Assembly (NCBI RefSeq): GCF_018333215.1
Contig: NZ_BORO01000023.1
Coordinates: 1-59,792 of the forward strand
DNA length: 59,792 nt
Reading direction: 5' to 3'
DNA from: Oceanobacillus sp. J11TS1
GTDB taxonomy: Bacteria > Bacillota > Bacilli > Bacillales > Amphibacillaceae
In this document: one piece after another, positions 52,293 through 59,665 of the stretch
How positions within the stretch are numbered: position 1 is the first letter of the stretch
How the letters are laid out: every line of letters begins with the position of its first letter
Position numbers and translations under genes: made by a program
The notes under the pieces: generated by a model
Seen by the model: the letters and a program-made list of their open reading frames with translations, nothing else
What the model was told of the DNA's origin: nothing
Database searches by the model: none

Positions 52293-53243
52293 TTACCGCT
52301 CTACTCGTTCCACTTCTCCCAGTCTTTCTTGCACATCTTCATAGTATGGCAGCCCCTCGTTATCCCCGGCAATACCAACAACCATGGAACCGATCGTGTT
52401 AGCAAAATGCAGACTGCGCTCTAAATCCCAGTCATTTAAATAGCCATACAAGAATCCGGCATTAAATCCATCACCTGCACCGACTGTATCCACAACCTTG
52501 GGGGCCTTCACTGGATCTGCTTGGATGGTTCTGCCTTGATGATAGCCGACAGAGCCGAGTTCACCGCGTTTAATAATTACAGTTGGAATACCAATTTCCC
52601 TTGTTTTCGCAATAATTGCTTCTGGTTCGCTCTCTCCGATAATGATATCCATTTCCTCATCTCCGGCCAGTAAAATATCCACATGTGGAAGGATATCTAG
52701 CAGCACTTTCCTCGCTTCTGCTTTTGTCCACATTTTCAAGCGGATATTCGGATCGAAGGAAATCTTCACACCATGTTTTTTCGCAAGCAGGATCGATTCC
52801 ATCATGACTTCCAGGTTGTCCCCTCCAATTGCCGGAAAGATGCCGGTTAAATGTAAGACACGCGCATTTTTAATATATGACTCATTTAATTCTTCCGGCT
52901 TCATAGTTAATGTTGGTGACTTATCGCGATAGTAAAAAGTCTTTACACTGCCATCCTCCATCATTTCTTTAAAATTTAATGAAGTAGAATAGCCATCGAC
53001 CAGCTTCACTTCGGAAGTATCAATGCCCTCTCCCCGTGCAAAAGTGCGAATCGCTTTTCCAAATTCATCATTGCCCAGCCGGCTGATATAACCTGTTGTC
53101 AGACCAAGCCGGGAACAGCCGATAGCAAGGTTCAACTCCGCCCCGCCGATATGCTTTTTAAATCCATTTACAAATTTCATCGGTCCAGTTGCATCCGGAT
53201 TAAAGACAATCATGGCTTCTCCGATTGTAATAACATCTTTCAT
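52293..53243 (-). CDS. kdgK: PfkB-family sugar kinase, KDG-kinase-like
   Basis: A 316-residue ribokinase-family kinase. GGAELNLAIGCSRLG and SFDPNIRLKMW, TFYYRDKSPT near residue 100, and the anion hole DTVGAGDGFNAGFL are close to KdgK of B. subtilis, which phosphorylates 2-keto-3-deoxygluconate to KDPG. A 2-ketogluconate kinase is a less likely option in the same fold. It lies between rpiA and hxlA in the operon, and pairs logically with the KDPG aldolase five genes upstream. Confidence 0.85.
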   Translation of the reverse strand: MKDVITIGEAMIVFNPDATGPMKFVNGFKKHIGGAELNLAIGCSRLGLTTGYISRLGNDEFGKAIRTFARGEGIDTSEVKLVDGYSTSLNFKEMMEDGSVKTFYYRDKSPTLTMKPEELNESYIKNARVLHLTGIFPAIGGDNLEVMMESILLAKKHGVKISFDPNIRLKMWTKAEARKVLLDILPHVDILLAGDEEMDIIIGESEPEAIIAKTREIGIPTVIIKRGELGSVGYHQGRTIQADPVKAPKVVDTVGAGDGFNAGFLYGYLNDWDLERSLHFANTIGSMVVGIAGDNEGLPYYEDVQERLGEVERVER

Positions 53244-53265
53244 TTTATTCCCTCCAAATAAATAC

Positions 53266-53940
53266 CTATCGTTTCATAGATTGTAAGTTTCCGTTTTCTG
53301 AAATAATGACTTCATCCGCCATATTCGCAAATATCCCTGTTTCTACTACACCAAGCAGCGATTTTATTTCTTGATGAAGCTTCGCCGGCTGATCAATCGT
53401 TTTGAATTGACAATCCACAATATAATTTCCATTATCGGAAACAAACGGTTTTCCTTCCTGGCATCTCAATGTTGTCTGGCAACCGAGTGCTTGAAGCCGT
53501 TTTTCGGTAACTTGCCAGCCAAACGGCACGACCTCTACGGGTAAAGGAAACGCACCTAATTTTTTTACAAGCTTGTCCGCACTGGCAATCACAATATAAT
53601 AATCAGCAATGATATCTACCATTTTTTCTCGGACAAGCGAACCGCCGCCTCCTTTGGAGAGTTGAAGCTGCTCATCAATTTCATCTGCACCATCAATAGC
53701 AAGGTCCACACGGCTATATTCCGCAAAAGTCGTCAGCGGGATTCCCAGTTCGTTTGCTAACTTCTCCGATTTTTTCGATGCGGGAATTCCTTTCACCCGA
53801 ATCCCCTCTTCTTGCATCCTTTGTGCAAGCTTTCTCAACATAAAGTTAACGGTAGAACCAGATCCGATTCCAAGAACCATTCCATCTTTGATATAATCTG
53901 CTGCTTTTTCCGCAGCGCGCTGTTTATCTGATATTTCCAT
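53266..53940 (-). CDS. rpiA: Ribose-5-phosphate isomerase A
   Basis: Interconverts ribose 5-phosphate and ribulose 5-phosphate. The 224-residue protein has all family marks: GIGSGSTVNFML, IPASKKSEKLANELGIPL, DLAIDGADEID with the catalytic Asp, and SKGGGGSLVREK. Bacillus species usually have RpiB; RpiA within a catabolic operon implies that pentose phosphates are made or used by this pathway. It lies between dctM and kdgK. Confidence 0.95.
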   Translation of the reverse strand: MEISDKQRAAEKAADYIKDGMVLGIGSGSTVNFMLRKLAQRMQEEGIRVKGIPASKKSEKLANELGIPLTTFAEYSRVDLAIDGADEIDEQLQLSKGGGGSLVREKMVDIIADYYIVIASADKLVKKLGAFPLPVEVVPFGWQVTEKRLQALGCQTTLRCQEGKPFVSDNGNYIVDCQFKTIDQPAKLHQEIKSLLGVVETGIFANMADEVIISENGNLQSMKR

Positions 53941-53970
53941 TGTTTAGAATTCCTTTCCCTTTCAATTTCT

Positions 53971-55260
53971 CTATGAAAACAGACCTGGATTAATTAACTT
54001 AGGTATATAAAAGGCAATATTCGGGAAGAAAGCAACGAACAAGAGAACGATTATTATAATGGCAATGTACGGTATAACGGCAACAAAAGACCGTTCGATC
54101 GACATATTTCCGATCTTTGCAGCCAGCAGGAGACAAAGCCCATACGGCGGCGTAATCAGTCCAACTGCAAGTGTCATAACAACAATTAATCCCAAATGTA
54201 CCGGATCCATTCCAAATTCTATCGCTGTCGGTAAAATAATAGGTACAAACAAAATCATTGCCGGGATGGCATCCATAAATGTACCGACAAATAAGAAGAA
54301 GACAATCATAATAAGAATAAATAACCAGCTTGAACCGATGTTATTATCAAAAAATTCCTGTGCTGCTGTTCCAAGCTGATAATAGCTCATTAACTCACCG
54401 AGTGCACTAGCTGCTGCAAGTGCAAATAAAGATAAAGAGCTGAGTGCCAGCGTATCAAACAAAATCTTTGGAAAATCTTTTAATTTCAACGTTTTATAAT
54501 AAAACATACACACAATCGCTGTATAAATAGACGCCACAGCCGCTGCTTCTGTTGCTGTGAAAAATCCAGTTATAATCCCGCCAATAATGATGACAGGTGT
54601 TAATAAAGCCGGGAACGCCTCTATAAATAATCGGAACAATTTCTTCATTCCGACACGCTTGTCTTTCGGATAATTTCGTTTCACCGCTATCACATAAATC
54701 AAAGCCATCATGCCCAGGCCGATTAATATTCCTGGAATAATTCCTCCAAGAAATAGTGCTCCAATCGAAGCATTCGTCAGACCAGCAAAAATAATCATCG
54801 GAATACTTGGCGGGATAACAACACCGACTGTAGAAGATGCTGCCGTAACACCGACAGATGTTTCTTTATCGTAGCCTTTCCTTTCCATACTTGGTATAAG
54901 TATTTTCCCCACGCCAGCGGTATCTGCCTGTGAAGCTCCAGACACCCCTGCAAACATCATCGACACAAGGACATTTGCATGTGCCAGTCCGCCACGAATT
55001 GGTCCGACAATCGCTAGCGCAAAATCAATCAGCTTCTCAGAGATTTTTCCTGAATTCATTAAATTGGCTGCTAAAATAAATAGTGGAACCGCTAACAAAA
55101 CAAATGAATCAAGACCATTTACCATTTTCATCGCTACGGTTGCTTCCGGTGTATAAGGAATGCCAAAGATACCGATTAAAGCGATAATCCCGATAACAAA
55201 AGCAATTGGTACCCCGATTAACATCAATACTAAAAATAAACCTACGAGCAGGAATCCCAT
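53971..55260 (-). CDS. dctM: TRAP transporter large permease DctM
   Basis: A 429-residue membrane protein with 12-14 helices, the sodium-coupled channel-forming subunit of a TRAP importer. Typical stretches are GVPIAFVIGIIALIGI, GLDSFVLLAVPLFILAANLMNSG, SGASQADTAGVGKILIPSM, VIPPSIPMIIFAGLTNASIGALFLGG and LITPPYGLCLLLAAKI. Its ATG overlaps the dctQ stop (TAATG), so translation is coupled. Works with DctQ and DctP. Confidence 0.95.
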   Translation of the reverse strand: MGFLLVGLFLVLMLIGVPIAFVIGIIALIGIFGIPYTPEATVAMKMVNGLDSFVLLAVPLFILAANLMNSGKISEKLIDFALAIVGPIRGGLAHANVLVSMMFAGVSGASQADTAGVGKILIPSMERKGYDKETSVGVTAASSTVGVVIPPSIPMIIFAGLTNASIGALFLGGIIPGILIGLGMMALIYVIAVKRNYPKDKRVGMKKLFRLFIEAFPALLTPVIIIGGIITGFFTATEAAAVASIYTAIVCMFYYKTLKLKDFPKILFDTLALSSLSLFALAAASALGELMSYYQLGTAAQEFFDNNIGSSWLFILIMIVFFLFVGTFMDAIPAMILFVPIILPTAIEFGMDPVHLGLIVVMTLAVGLITPPYGLCLLLAAKIGNMSIERSFVAVIPYIAIIIIVLLFVAFFPNIAFYIPKLINPGLFS

Positions 55261-55745
55261 TATTTATGCGCCTCCTTTGCTTTGAGCTTGTGCACATGCT
55301 GCGCCATATGTGACAACGTATATATCAACATGGTTCCAGCCATAATCGGTATCGCAATCCAGACGTATCCCATTTTCATGTCCGGCAGTGTCGACCATGT
55401 ATAATTCCAAAATTCACTGACAATCTGCAATCCTAGTAAAAAGATACATACATTAAAAATAATTAAAACGGTGTCATTAAAGAGGCTTAAATAGAGTCGC
55501 TTTTTCCCTTGCAGCTTTTGCTGTAAAAAATCAAAATTAAAATGTTCACGGCGATTGACCATAATGGCCGCTCCCATAAATACTGCCCAAATAAAAGAAT
55601 AGTTTGCTGCTTCCTCGGTCCAAATAATCGATACACCTAAGTGTCTTGTCACGATTTGTAACACAACCACACAAAAGAAGACACATAGGAAGAGAACGCC
55701 AATAACAATTTGCACTTTCTCCAATGCCTGTATAAATTTTTTCAT
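55260..55745 (-). CDS. dctQ: TRAP transporter small permease DctQ
   Basis: A 161-residue, four-helix membrane subunit. ILFLCVFFCVVVLQIVTRH and EEAANYSFIWAVFMGAAIMV, together with REHFNFDFL, are DctQ marks. It lies between dctP and dctM with 12- and -1-base spacing. Confidence 0.92.
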   Translation of the reverse strand: MKKFIQALEKVQIVIGVLFLCVFFCVVVLQIVTRHLGVSIIWTEEAANYSFIWAVFMGAAIMVNRREHFNFDFLQQKLQGKKRLYLSLFNDTVLIIFNVCIFLLGLQIVSEFWNYTWSTLPDMKMGYVWIAIPIMAGTMLIYTLSHMAQHVHKLKAKEAHK

Positions 55746-55757
55746 GTAACTCCCCCC

Positions 55758-56789
55758 TTACTCTTCTGCTAAAGCACGGATTTTCTCTAGAAGACCTTCC
55801 ACTTCAATTTCCTCTGCAAGATTATCTAATATCGGCTGCGCAACTTCGATAAATGGCTCCCGGTCGACTTCATTGATTTCAGCTCCATCCTCGATGGCTT
55901 TTTGCTTATATTCTTCATCTTGCTCTAAAGTCACTTCACGTTCTGTGACAACAGAAGCCTCTGCTGCATCCAAAATAATCTGTTGATATGATTCACTTAA
56001 TTGATCAAATTTCTCCCCGTTCATTAAAAGAAAGCGTGTCGTATAATCATGCGCTGTTTCACTGATATACTTTCCATTCGGCGTTGTATGATGTGCCTGC
56101 TGAACAAAGAATGGGTATGCGTTTTCAGAAGAATCTACAACATCCTGCTGCAATCCCTGATACAACTCTCCCCATGAAATTCCGGACGGGATAGCACCGA
56201 CCTCGGTCCAAAAGTCAGAAACAACGCCGGATGTTTGTGTTCGAAAAGACAAGCCACGCATATCTGCTAATGTTTCAACTGGTTTCTTGCCATAATAATG
56301 TCTTGTCCCTGCTGACCAATATCCGAGCAGTTTAAAAGAGTTATCTGATTTTTCATTGATGATTTGTGCCATTTCCTCCCCTACTTCGCCATCCACCGTA
56401 CGAAGCCAATGCTCATAATCTGTGAATAAATATGGAGCAGAAAACAAATCAACCTCGCGAATTCCTGTTTGGGTCATAAAACCAGGCGAAACAACAACGA
56501 TATCTGCAGCTCCCAGCTGAAGCTTTTCTACCAATTCCGATTCCTCTGTTCCAATCGTTCCGGCATGAACCTCTACTTCTATCTTTCCATCAGACGCTTC
56601 TTCAACAACTTCTTTAAATTTTAAAAGCCCTGCCTGATAAGAATTATCTGGTGATGTCTGGTTATGCGCCGCAATAATTTTCAGCGTACCGTCAGCCTCT
56701 GCTTCCAGTTTGTCATTTCCGCAAGCTGTTAAGAAGAGACATAATAAAGCAAGGAAGCTGAAAATGAAAGCGTATTTATTAAATTTCAT
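55758..56789 (-). CDS. dctP: TRAP transporter solute-binding lipoprotein DctP
   Basis: A 343-residue extracytoplasmic binding protein tethered as a lipoprotein: hydrophobic FIFSFLALLCLFL then LTAC (Cys23). The mature part follows the DctP fold; MRGLSFRTQTSG contains the conserved Arg that grips a ligand carboxylate, and DSSENAYPFF is the usual E-N contact region. This points to an acid-sugar ligand, consistent with KDG kinase and KDPG aldolase in the operon. The ATG follows CAGGAGGACCTTACC. A LacI-operator-like site lies 50 bases upstream. Confidence 0.92.
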   Translation of the reverse strand: MKFNKYAFIFSFLALLCLFLTACGNDKLEAEADGTLKIIAAHNQTSPDNSYQAGLLKFKEVVEEASDGKIEVEVHAGTIGTEESELVEKLQLGAADIVVVSPGFMTQTGIREVDLFSAPYLFTDYEHWLRTVDGEVGEEMAQIINEKSDNSFKLLGYWSAGTRHYYGKKPVETLADMRGLSFRTQTSGVVSDFWTEVGAIPSGISWGELYQGLQQDVVDSSENAYPFFVQQAHHTTPNGKYISETAHDYTTRFLLMNGEKFDQLSESYQQIILDAAEASVVTEREVTLEQDEEYKQKAIEDGAEINEVDREPFIEVAQPILDNLAEEIEVEGLLEKIRALAEE

Positions 56790-56837
56790 GGTAAGGTCCT
56801 CCTGTTTGTATTTTTATCGTAAGGTTTAAAAATTCGA

Positions 56838-56849
56838 TAAATCGATCTT
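56838..56849 (-). promoter_or_regulatory. Third LacI-operator-like site, before dctP
   Basis: TAAATCGATCTT differs from the perfect operator TAAATCGATTTA at two of 12 positions. It lies in the 142-base gap between eda and dctP, the largest gap in the operon, and suggests separate or additional control of the TRAP genes. Confidence 0.5.
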
Positions 56850-56931
56850 ATGAACATCTTCTAAAAACAACAGGCACCGAAGAAGTCCTACTTAAGCCGT
56901 AACCTCAACCTAATCTGTCTATCTGCTATTC

Positions 56932-57558
56932 TTATTTTGCCAGTTCCATAAATTCTTTGGCACGTGCTGTTAACGCTTTAAAATCTTCTTCTGTTTTCAA
57001 CTTCGTAGCGTCCACCAGATTACTGCCCAGTCCAACTGCCGCACTGCCATTATCAAGGTAATCTCTCAAATTTTCTTTGGTGATTCCGCCGGTTACCATT
57101 GCGGTTACGTGCGGCAAAGGACCGCGGATATTTTTAATGTATTTTGGACCAACGGCATCTGCAGGGAATACCTTCACCATGCGCGCTCCATGCTCATAAG
57201 CCGTTGTAATTTCTGTCGGTGTTAAAACACCAGGAATATGCTCAATACCATACCGCTGACAAAGCTGTAATGTTTCCAAATTCCATGTCGGGGCAACAAC
57301 AAATGCAGCCCCTGCTAAGATAACGGAGCGTGCGGTTTCCGGATCTAATACCGTACCCGCCCCTACTTGAATGGAGTCATCTACATTGGTCACTGCTTTT
57401 TCAATAATGGCATTAACATTTGGCGTTTCTGCTGTGATTTCCACGTGGTGAATGCCGCCTTCTGCTAACGCTTCCAAAATTCCTACAATATTCTCCTCTG
57501 TGGACTTACGAATGACCGCAACTACTTTCTCTTTTTTGATTCCTTCTATAATTGTCAT
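56932..57558 (-). CDS. eda: KDPG/KHG aldolase Eda
   Basis: Cleaves 2-keto-3-deoxy-6-phosphogluconate to pyruvate and glyceraldehyde 3-phosphate (class I Schiff-base aldolase). The 208-residue protein has VVAVIRKSTEENI, GAGTVLDPETARS, FVVAPTWN, ARMVKVFPADAVGPKYIKNI with the Schiff-base lysine region and VTGGITKENL. It supplies the second step after KdgK. It lies between hxlB and dctP. Confidence 0.94.
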   Translation of the reverse strand: MTIIEGIKKEKVVAVIRKSTEENIVGILEALAEGGIHHVEITAETPNVNAIIEKAVTNVDDSIQVGAGTVLDPETARSVILAGAAFVVAPTWNLETLQLCQRYGIEHIPGVLTPTEITTAYEHGARMVKVFPADAVGPKYIKNIRGPLPHVTAMVTGGITKENLRDYLDNGSAAVGLGSNLVDATKLKTEEDFKALTARAKEFMELAK

Positions 57559-57569
57559 GTTAAACTCTC

Positions 57570-58127
57570 CTATTCCAAATTCGTATGTTTCTGGTTAAGA
57601 CTTGCTTCACTCCGATTTCCTGGATATGTCTGCAATAAGTAAACAATGATACTATCTAAAATAAGGTGGGCAGATTGATCAAATTGGCTCCCAAGCGGCT
57701 GAATAGTTTCCGGTTCGCTTTCTAACCGTTTTTTTGTGGCAGCTGGAATGCGGACAATCTGACTGCTGTATTCGCCAATGGCTGACTGCGGGTTAGTTGT
57801 AACCAGTGTAACCATCGCTTCAATCTCTTTTGCTTTTTTCGCATAGTTTAAAAGGGACGCTGTTCCGCCAGATCCGGAGATTAATAGTAGTAAATCACCG
57901 GATTCAAGACTTGGCGTAATCGTCTCTCCTACCACATAGACTTGATAACCGCTGTGCATTAAACGCATTGCAAACATCTTTCCCGCTAGTCCTGACCTTC
58001 CTGTTCCTGCAATAAATATCCGGTCAGCCTTCTGAATCTGCTCTGCTAATTGCACCGTTTGTTCCGCATCCACATGAGCCAGTACTTCCTGGATTTCTCC
58101 TGCTATTGTGTTTAATATTTTTTTCAT
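57570..58127 (-). CDS. hxlB: 6-phospho-3-hexuloisomerase-like SIS-domain protein
   Basis: A 185-residue SIS-domain isomerase of the HxlB (PHI) type. FIAGTGRSGLAGKMFAMRL (39-57), SGSGGTASL (84-92), and LGSQFDQSAHLILDSI are typical. Together with the HPS-like protein it should interconvert fructose 6-phosphate with hexulose 6-phosphate and ribulose 5-phosphate plus formaldehyde. In this operon hxlA and hxlB are split to the two ends, unlike the adjacent hxlAB of B. subtilis, and no HxlR regulator is present. The ATG lies 37 bases after the LacI regulator stop. Confidence 0.88.
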   Translation of the reverse strand: MKKILNTIAGEIQEVLAHVDAEQTVQLAEQIQKADRIFIAGTGRSGLAGKMFAMRLMHSGYQVYVVGETITPSLESGDLLLLISGSGGTASLLNYAKKAKEIEAMVTLVTTNPQSAIGEYSSQIVRIPAATKKRLESEPETIQPLGSQFDQSAHLILDSIIVYLLQTYPGNRSEASLNQKHTNLE

Positions 58128-58164
58128 AGACTATTCACTCCTTTTTAGTTCTTGAACGTTCCCT

Positions 58165-59169
58165 TTAACAAGATTCTCTTCGTATTAAAACAGGCGCAAA
58201 CCGTGTTATTTTTGGGGTTAAATCACTTTTCTTCTTCCATATAGACGCAAACAATAACTCAGCGGCTTTTTCCCCCATCTCAAATGCAGGCTGAGAAATA
58301 GTGGTGAGTGGAGGATTATAAAAGGTTGCAAACGATACATCATCCACATTTATAACCGCTACATCAGCTGGTATCTGCAAATTTTCCTTCCTTAGAAAAG
58401 CGAGCACTTCATGCAGCACGCGGTCATTAATTGCAAAAATGGCATCCGGCTTCTCGCTGTCTTGAAAAAGCGCCGCTAGTTTGATAGAAAGGCTGTCAAT
58501 TTCTCCGTGGATTAATGAAAGTTCCGGAGCATGTTCAGCTGCCTTCTTCATGCATTTTTCAAAGGCCTGAACCCGCTCCACTCTTGGCGTCACCTTTTCA
58601 GTCAACGGCGGACTGACCATTGCTATATGCTTATAACCGCCCTTTATAAACGTCTCCGCTGCAAGACCCGCTGCTTTATCATTATCCAACAGAATTGTAT
58701 CCACCTTTAATTCCTTCACCATCCGGTCCATAAAAACGAGCGGATATCCCTCATCCAAAAGCTCTTGATAAAGCGCTACATTATCCCCAGTCGGAAAAAC
58801 AATAATCCCATCCACCTGCTTCGCCTTTAACATTTCAATATACTTCTTTTCTTTCTCCGGCTGATCATCTGCATTGCATACAATCACATGAAAACCTCTG
58901 TCATGACAAAAATCCTCAATCGCCCGAATCACCTGCGTAGAAAAAACATGAAGAATATTCGCCACAATAACCCCGATCGTTGTCGTGGACTTCTGCTTCA
59001 AACTGCGAGCCACCATATTCGGTCGATAATTCAACTCCTTCACAGCCTGCCCAATCTTAATACGAGTCTCCTCCCCCATATAATCAAAACGACCATTCAA
59101 ATACTGCGAAACCGTACTTTTCGAAACCCCAGCATGCTTAGCAACATCCGCCAACGTTATTTTTTTCAT
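58165..59169 (-). CDS. LacI-family transcriptional regulator of the sugar-acid operon
   Basis: A 334-residue repressor: helix-turn-helix LADVAKHAGVSKSTVSQYLNG, hinge YRPNMVARSLKQ, then a periplasmic-binding-type sensor domain (TIGVIVANI, DGIIVFPTG, FMDRMV, DAIFAINDRV). It is most like KdgR-type regulators, with a sugar-acid or phosphorylated derivative as likely inducer. The ATG at 59169 has AGGTGAAGCAG in front; a GTG three codons earlier is possible. It is the first gene of the operon, and two tandem operators lie in its own leader, so it should be autoregulated. Confidence 0.9.
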   Translation of the reverse strand: MKKITLADVAKHAGVSKSTVSQYLNGRFDYMGEETRIKIGQAVKELNYRPNMVARSLKQKSTTTIGVIVANILHVFSTQVIRAIEDFCHDRGFHVIVCNADDQPEKEKKYIEMLKAKQVDGIIVFPTGDNVALYQELLDEGYPLVFMDRMVKELKVDTILLDNDKAAGLAAETFIKGGYKHIAMVSPPLTEKVTPRVERVQAFEKCMKKAAEHAPELSLIHGEIDSLSIKLAALFQDSEKPDAIFAINDRVLHEVLAFLRKENLQIPADVAVINVDDVSFATFYNPPLTTISQPAFEMGEKAAELLFASIWKKKSDLTPKITRFAPVLIRRESC

Positions 59170-59197
59170 CTGCTTCACCTATTAATAATTTATTGGA

Positions 59198-59222
59198 TAA
59201 ATCGGTTTAGTAAATCGATTTA
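59198..59222 (-). promoter_or_regulatory. Two tandem LacI-type operators
   Basis: TAAATCGGTTTA (59198-59209) and the perfect palindrome TAAATCGATTTA (59211-59222), with centres 13 bp apart and the CG centre usual for LacI-family sites. They cover about +1 to +24 after the predicted start, so binding would block transcription. Confidence 0.75.
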
Positions 59223-59227
59223 GTTGT

Positions 59228-59256
59228 AGTATAAATCAAAAGAAAGCGTTTTACAA
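59228..59256 (-). promoter_or_regulatory. Sigma-A promoter of the sugar-acid operon
   Basis: On the reverse strand TTGTAA (59251-59256) and TATACT (59228-59233) with a 17-bp spacer. The operators lie directly downstream and a cre-like site lies within the spacer and -35. Confidence 0.72.
59241..59254 (-). promoter_or_regulatory. cre-like site in the operon promoter
   Basis: AGAAAGCGTTTTAC on the forward strand matches the CcpA consensus TGNAANCGNTNNCA at the central AAGCGTTTT and fails at three outer positions. It overlaps the -35 element, consistent with repression by glucose. Confidence 0.5.
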
Positions 59257-59301
59257 GAGTCTCATGAAAATATGTGGGGTTGGGATGGGTTGCTGAATGT
59301 T

Positions 59302-59651
59302 GGAGCGGGGGCGGGCTGGGGTGGAGCGTTTTGCTTTATTTTGGAGCGGGCGATGACTTGGGTGGAGCGCTTTTCTTAATTTTGGAGCGCGTTATGACCA
59401 TGTTGGAGCGCCTCCCTGAATTTTGGAGCGTTATCCTATGCTGGAGCGCTTTGCCTTATTCTCGAGCGCGTTATCCTATGTTGGAGCGCTCTGCTTTATT
59501 TTGGAGCGGGTTACAACCACGTTGGAGCGCCTTCCTGAATTTTCGAGCGCGTTATCCTATATTGGAGCGCTTTTCTCAATTTTGGAGCGCGTTATGACCA
59601 TGTTGGAGCGCCTCCCTGATTTTCCGAGCGGGTTATGACCATGTTGGAGCG
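59302..59651 (+). repeat. GGAGCG array C: 18 units, 20-21-bp period
   Basis: Cores start at 59302, 59323, 59343, 59364, 59384, 59405, 59425, 59443, 59463, 59483, 59503, 59524, 59544, 59564, 59584, 59605, 59625 and 59646, mostly alternating 20 and 21 bp. Three or four cores read CGAGCG. Typical units are GGAGCGCGTTATGACCATGT and GGAGCGCCTCCCTGAATTTT; these spacers differ from those of arrays A and B but repeat within C. It lies upstream of the LacI operon promoter and ends 15 bp before the IS-like tip. Confidence 0.9.
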
Positions 59652-59665
59652 GGTTCCTGCTGAGT

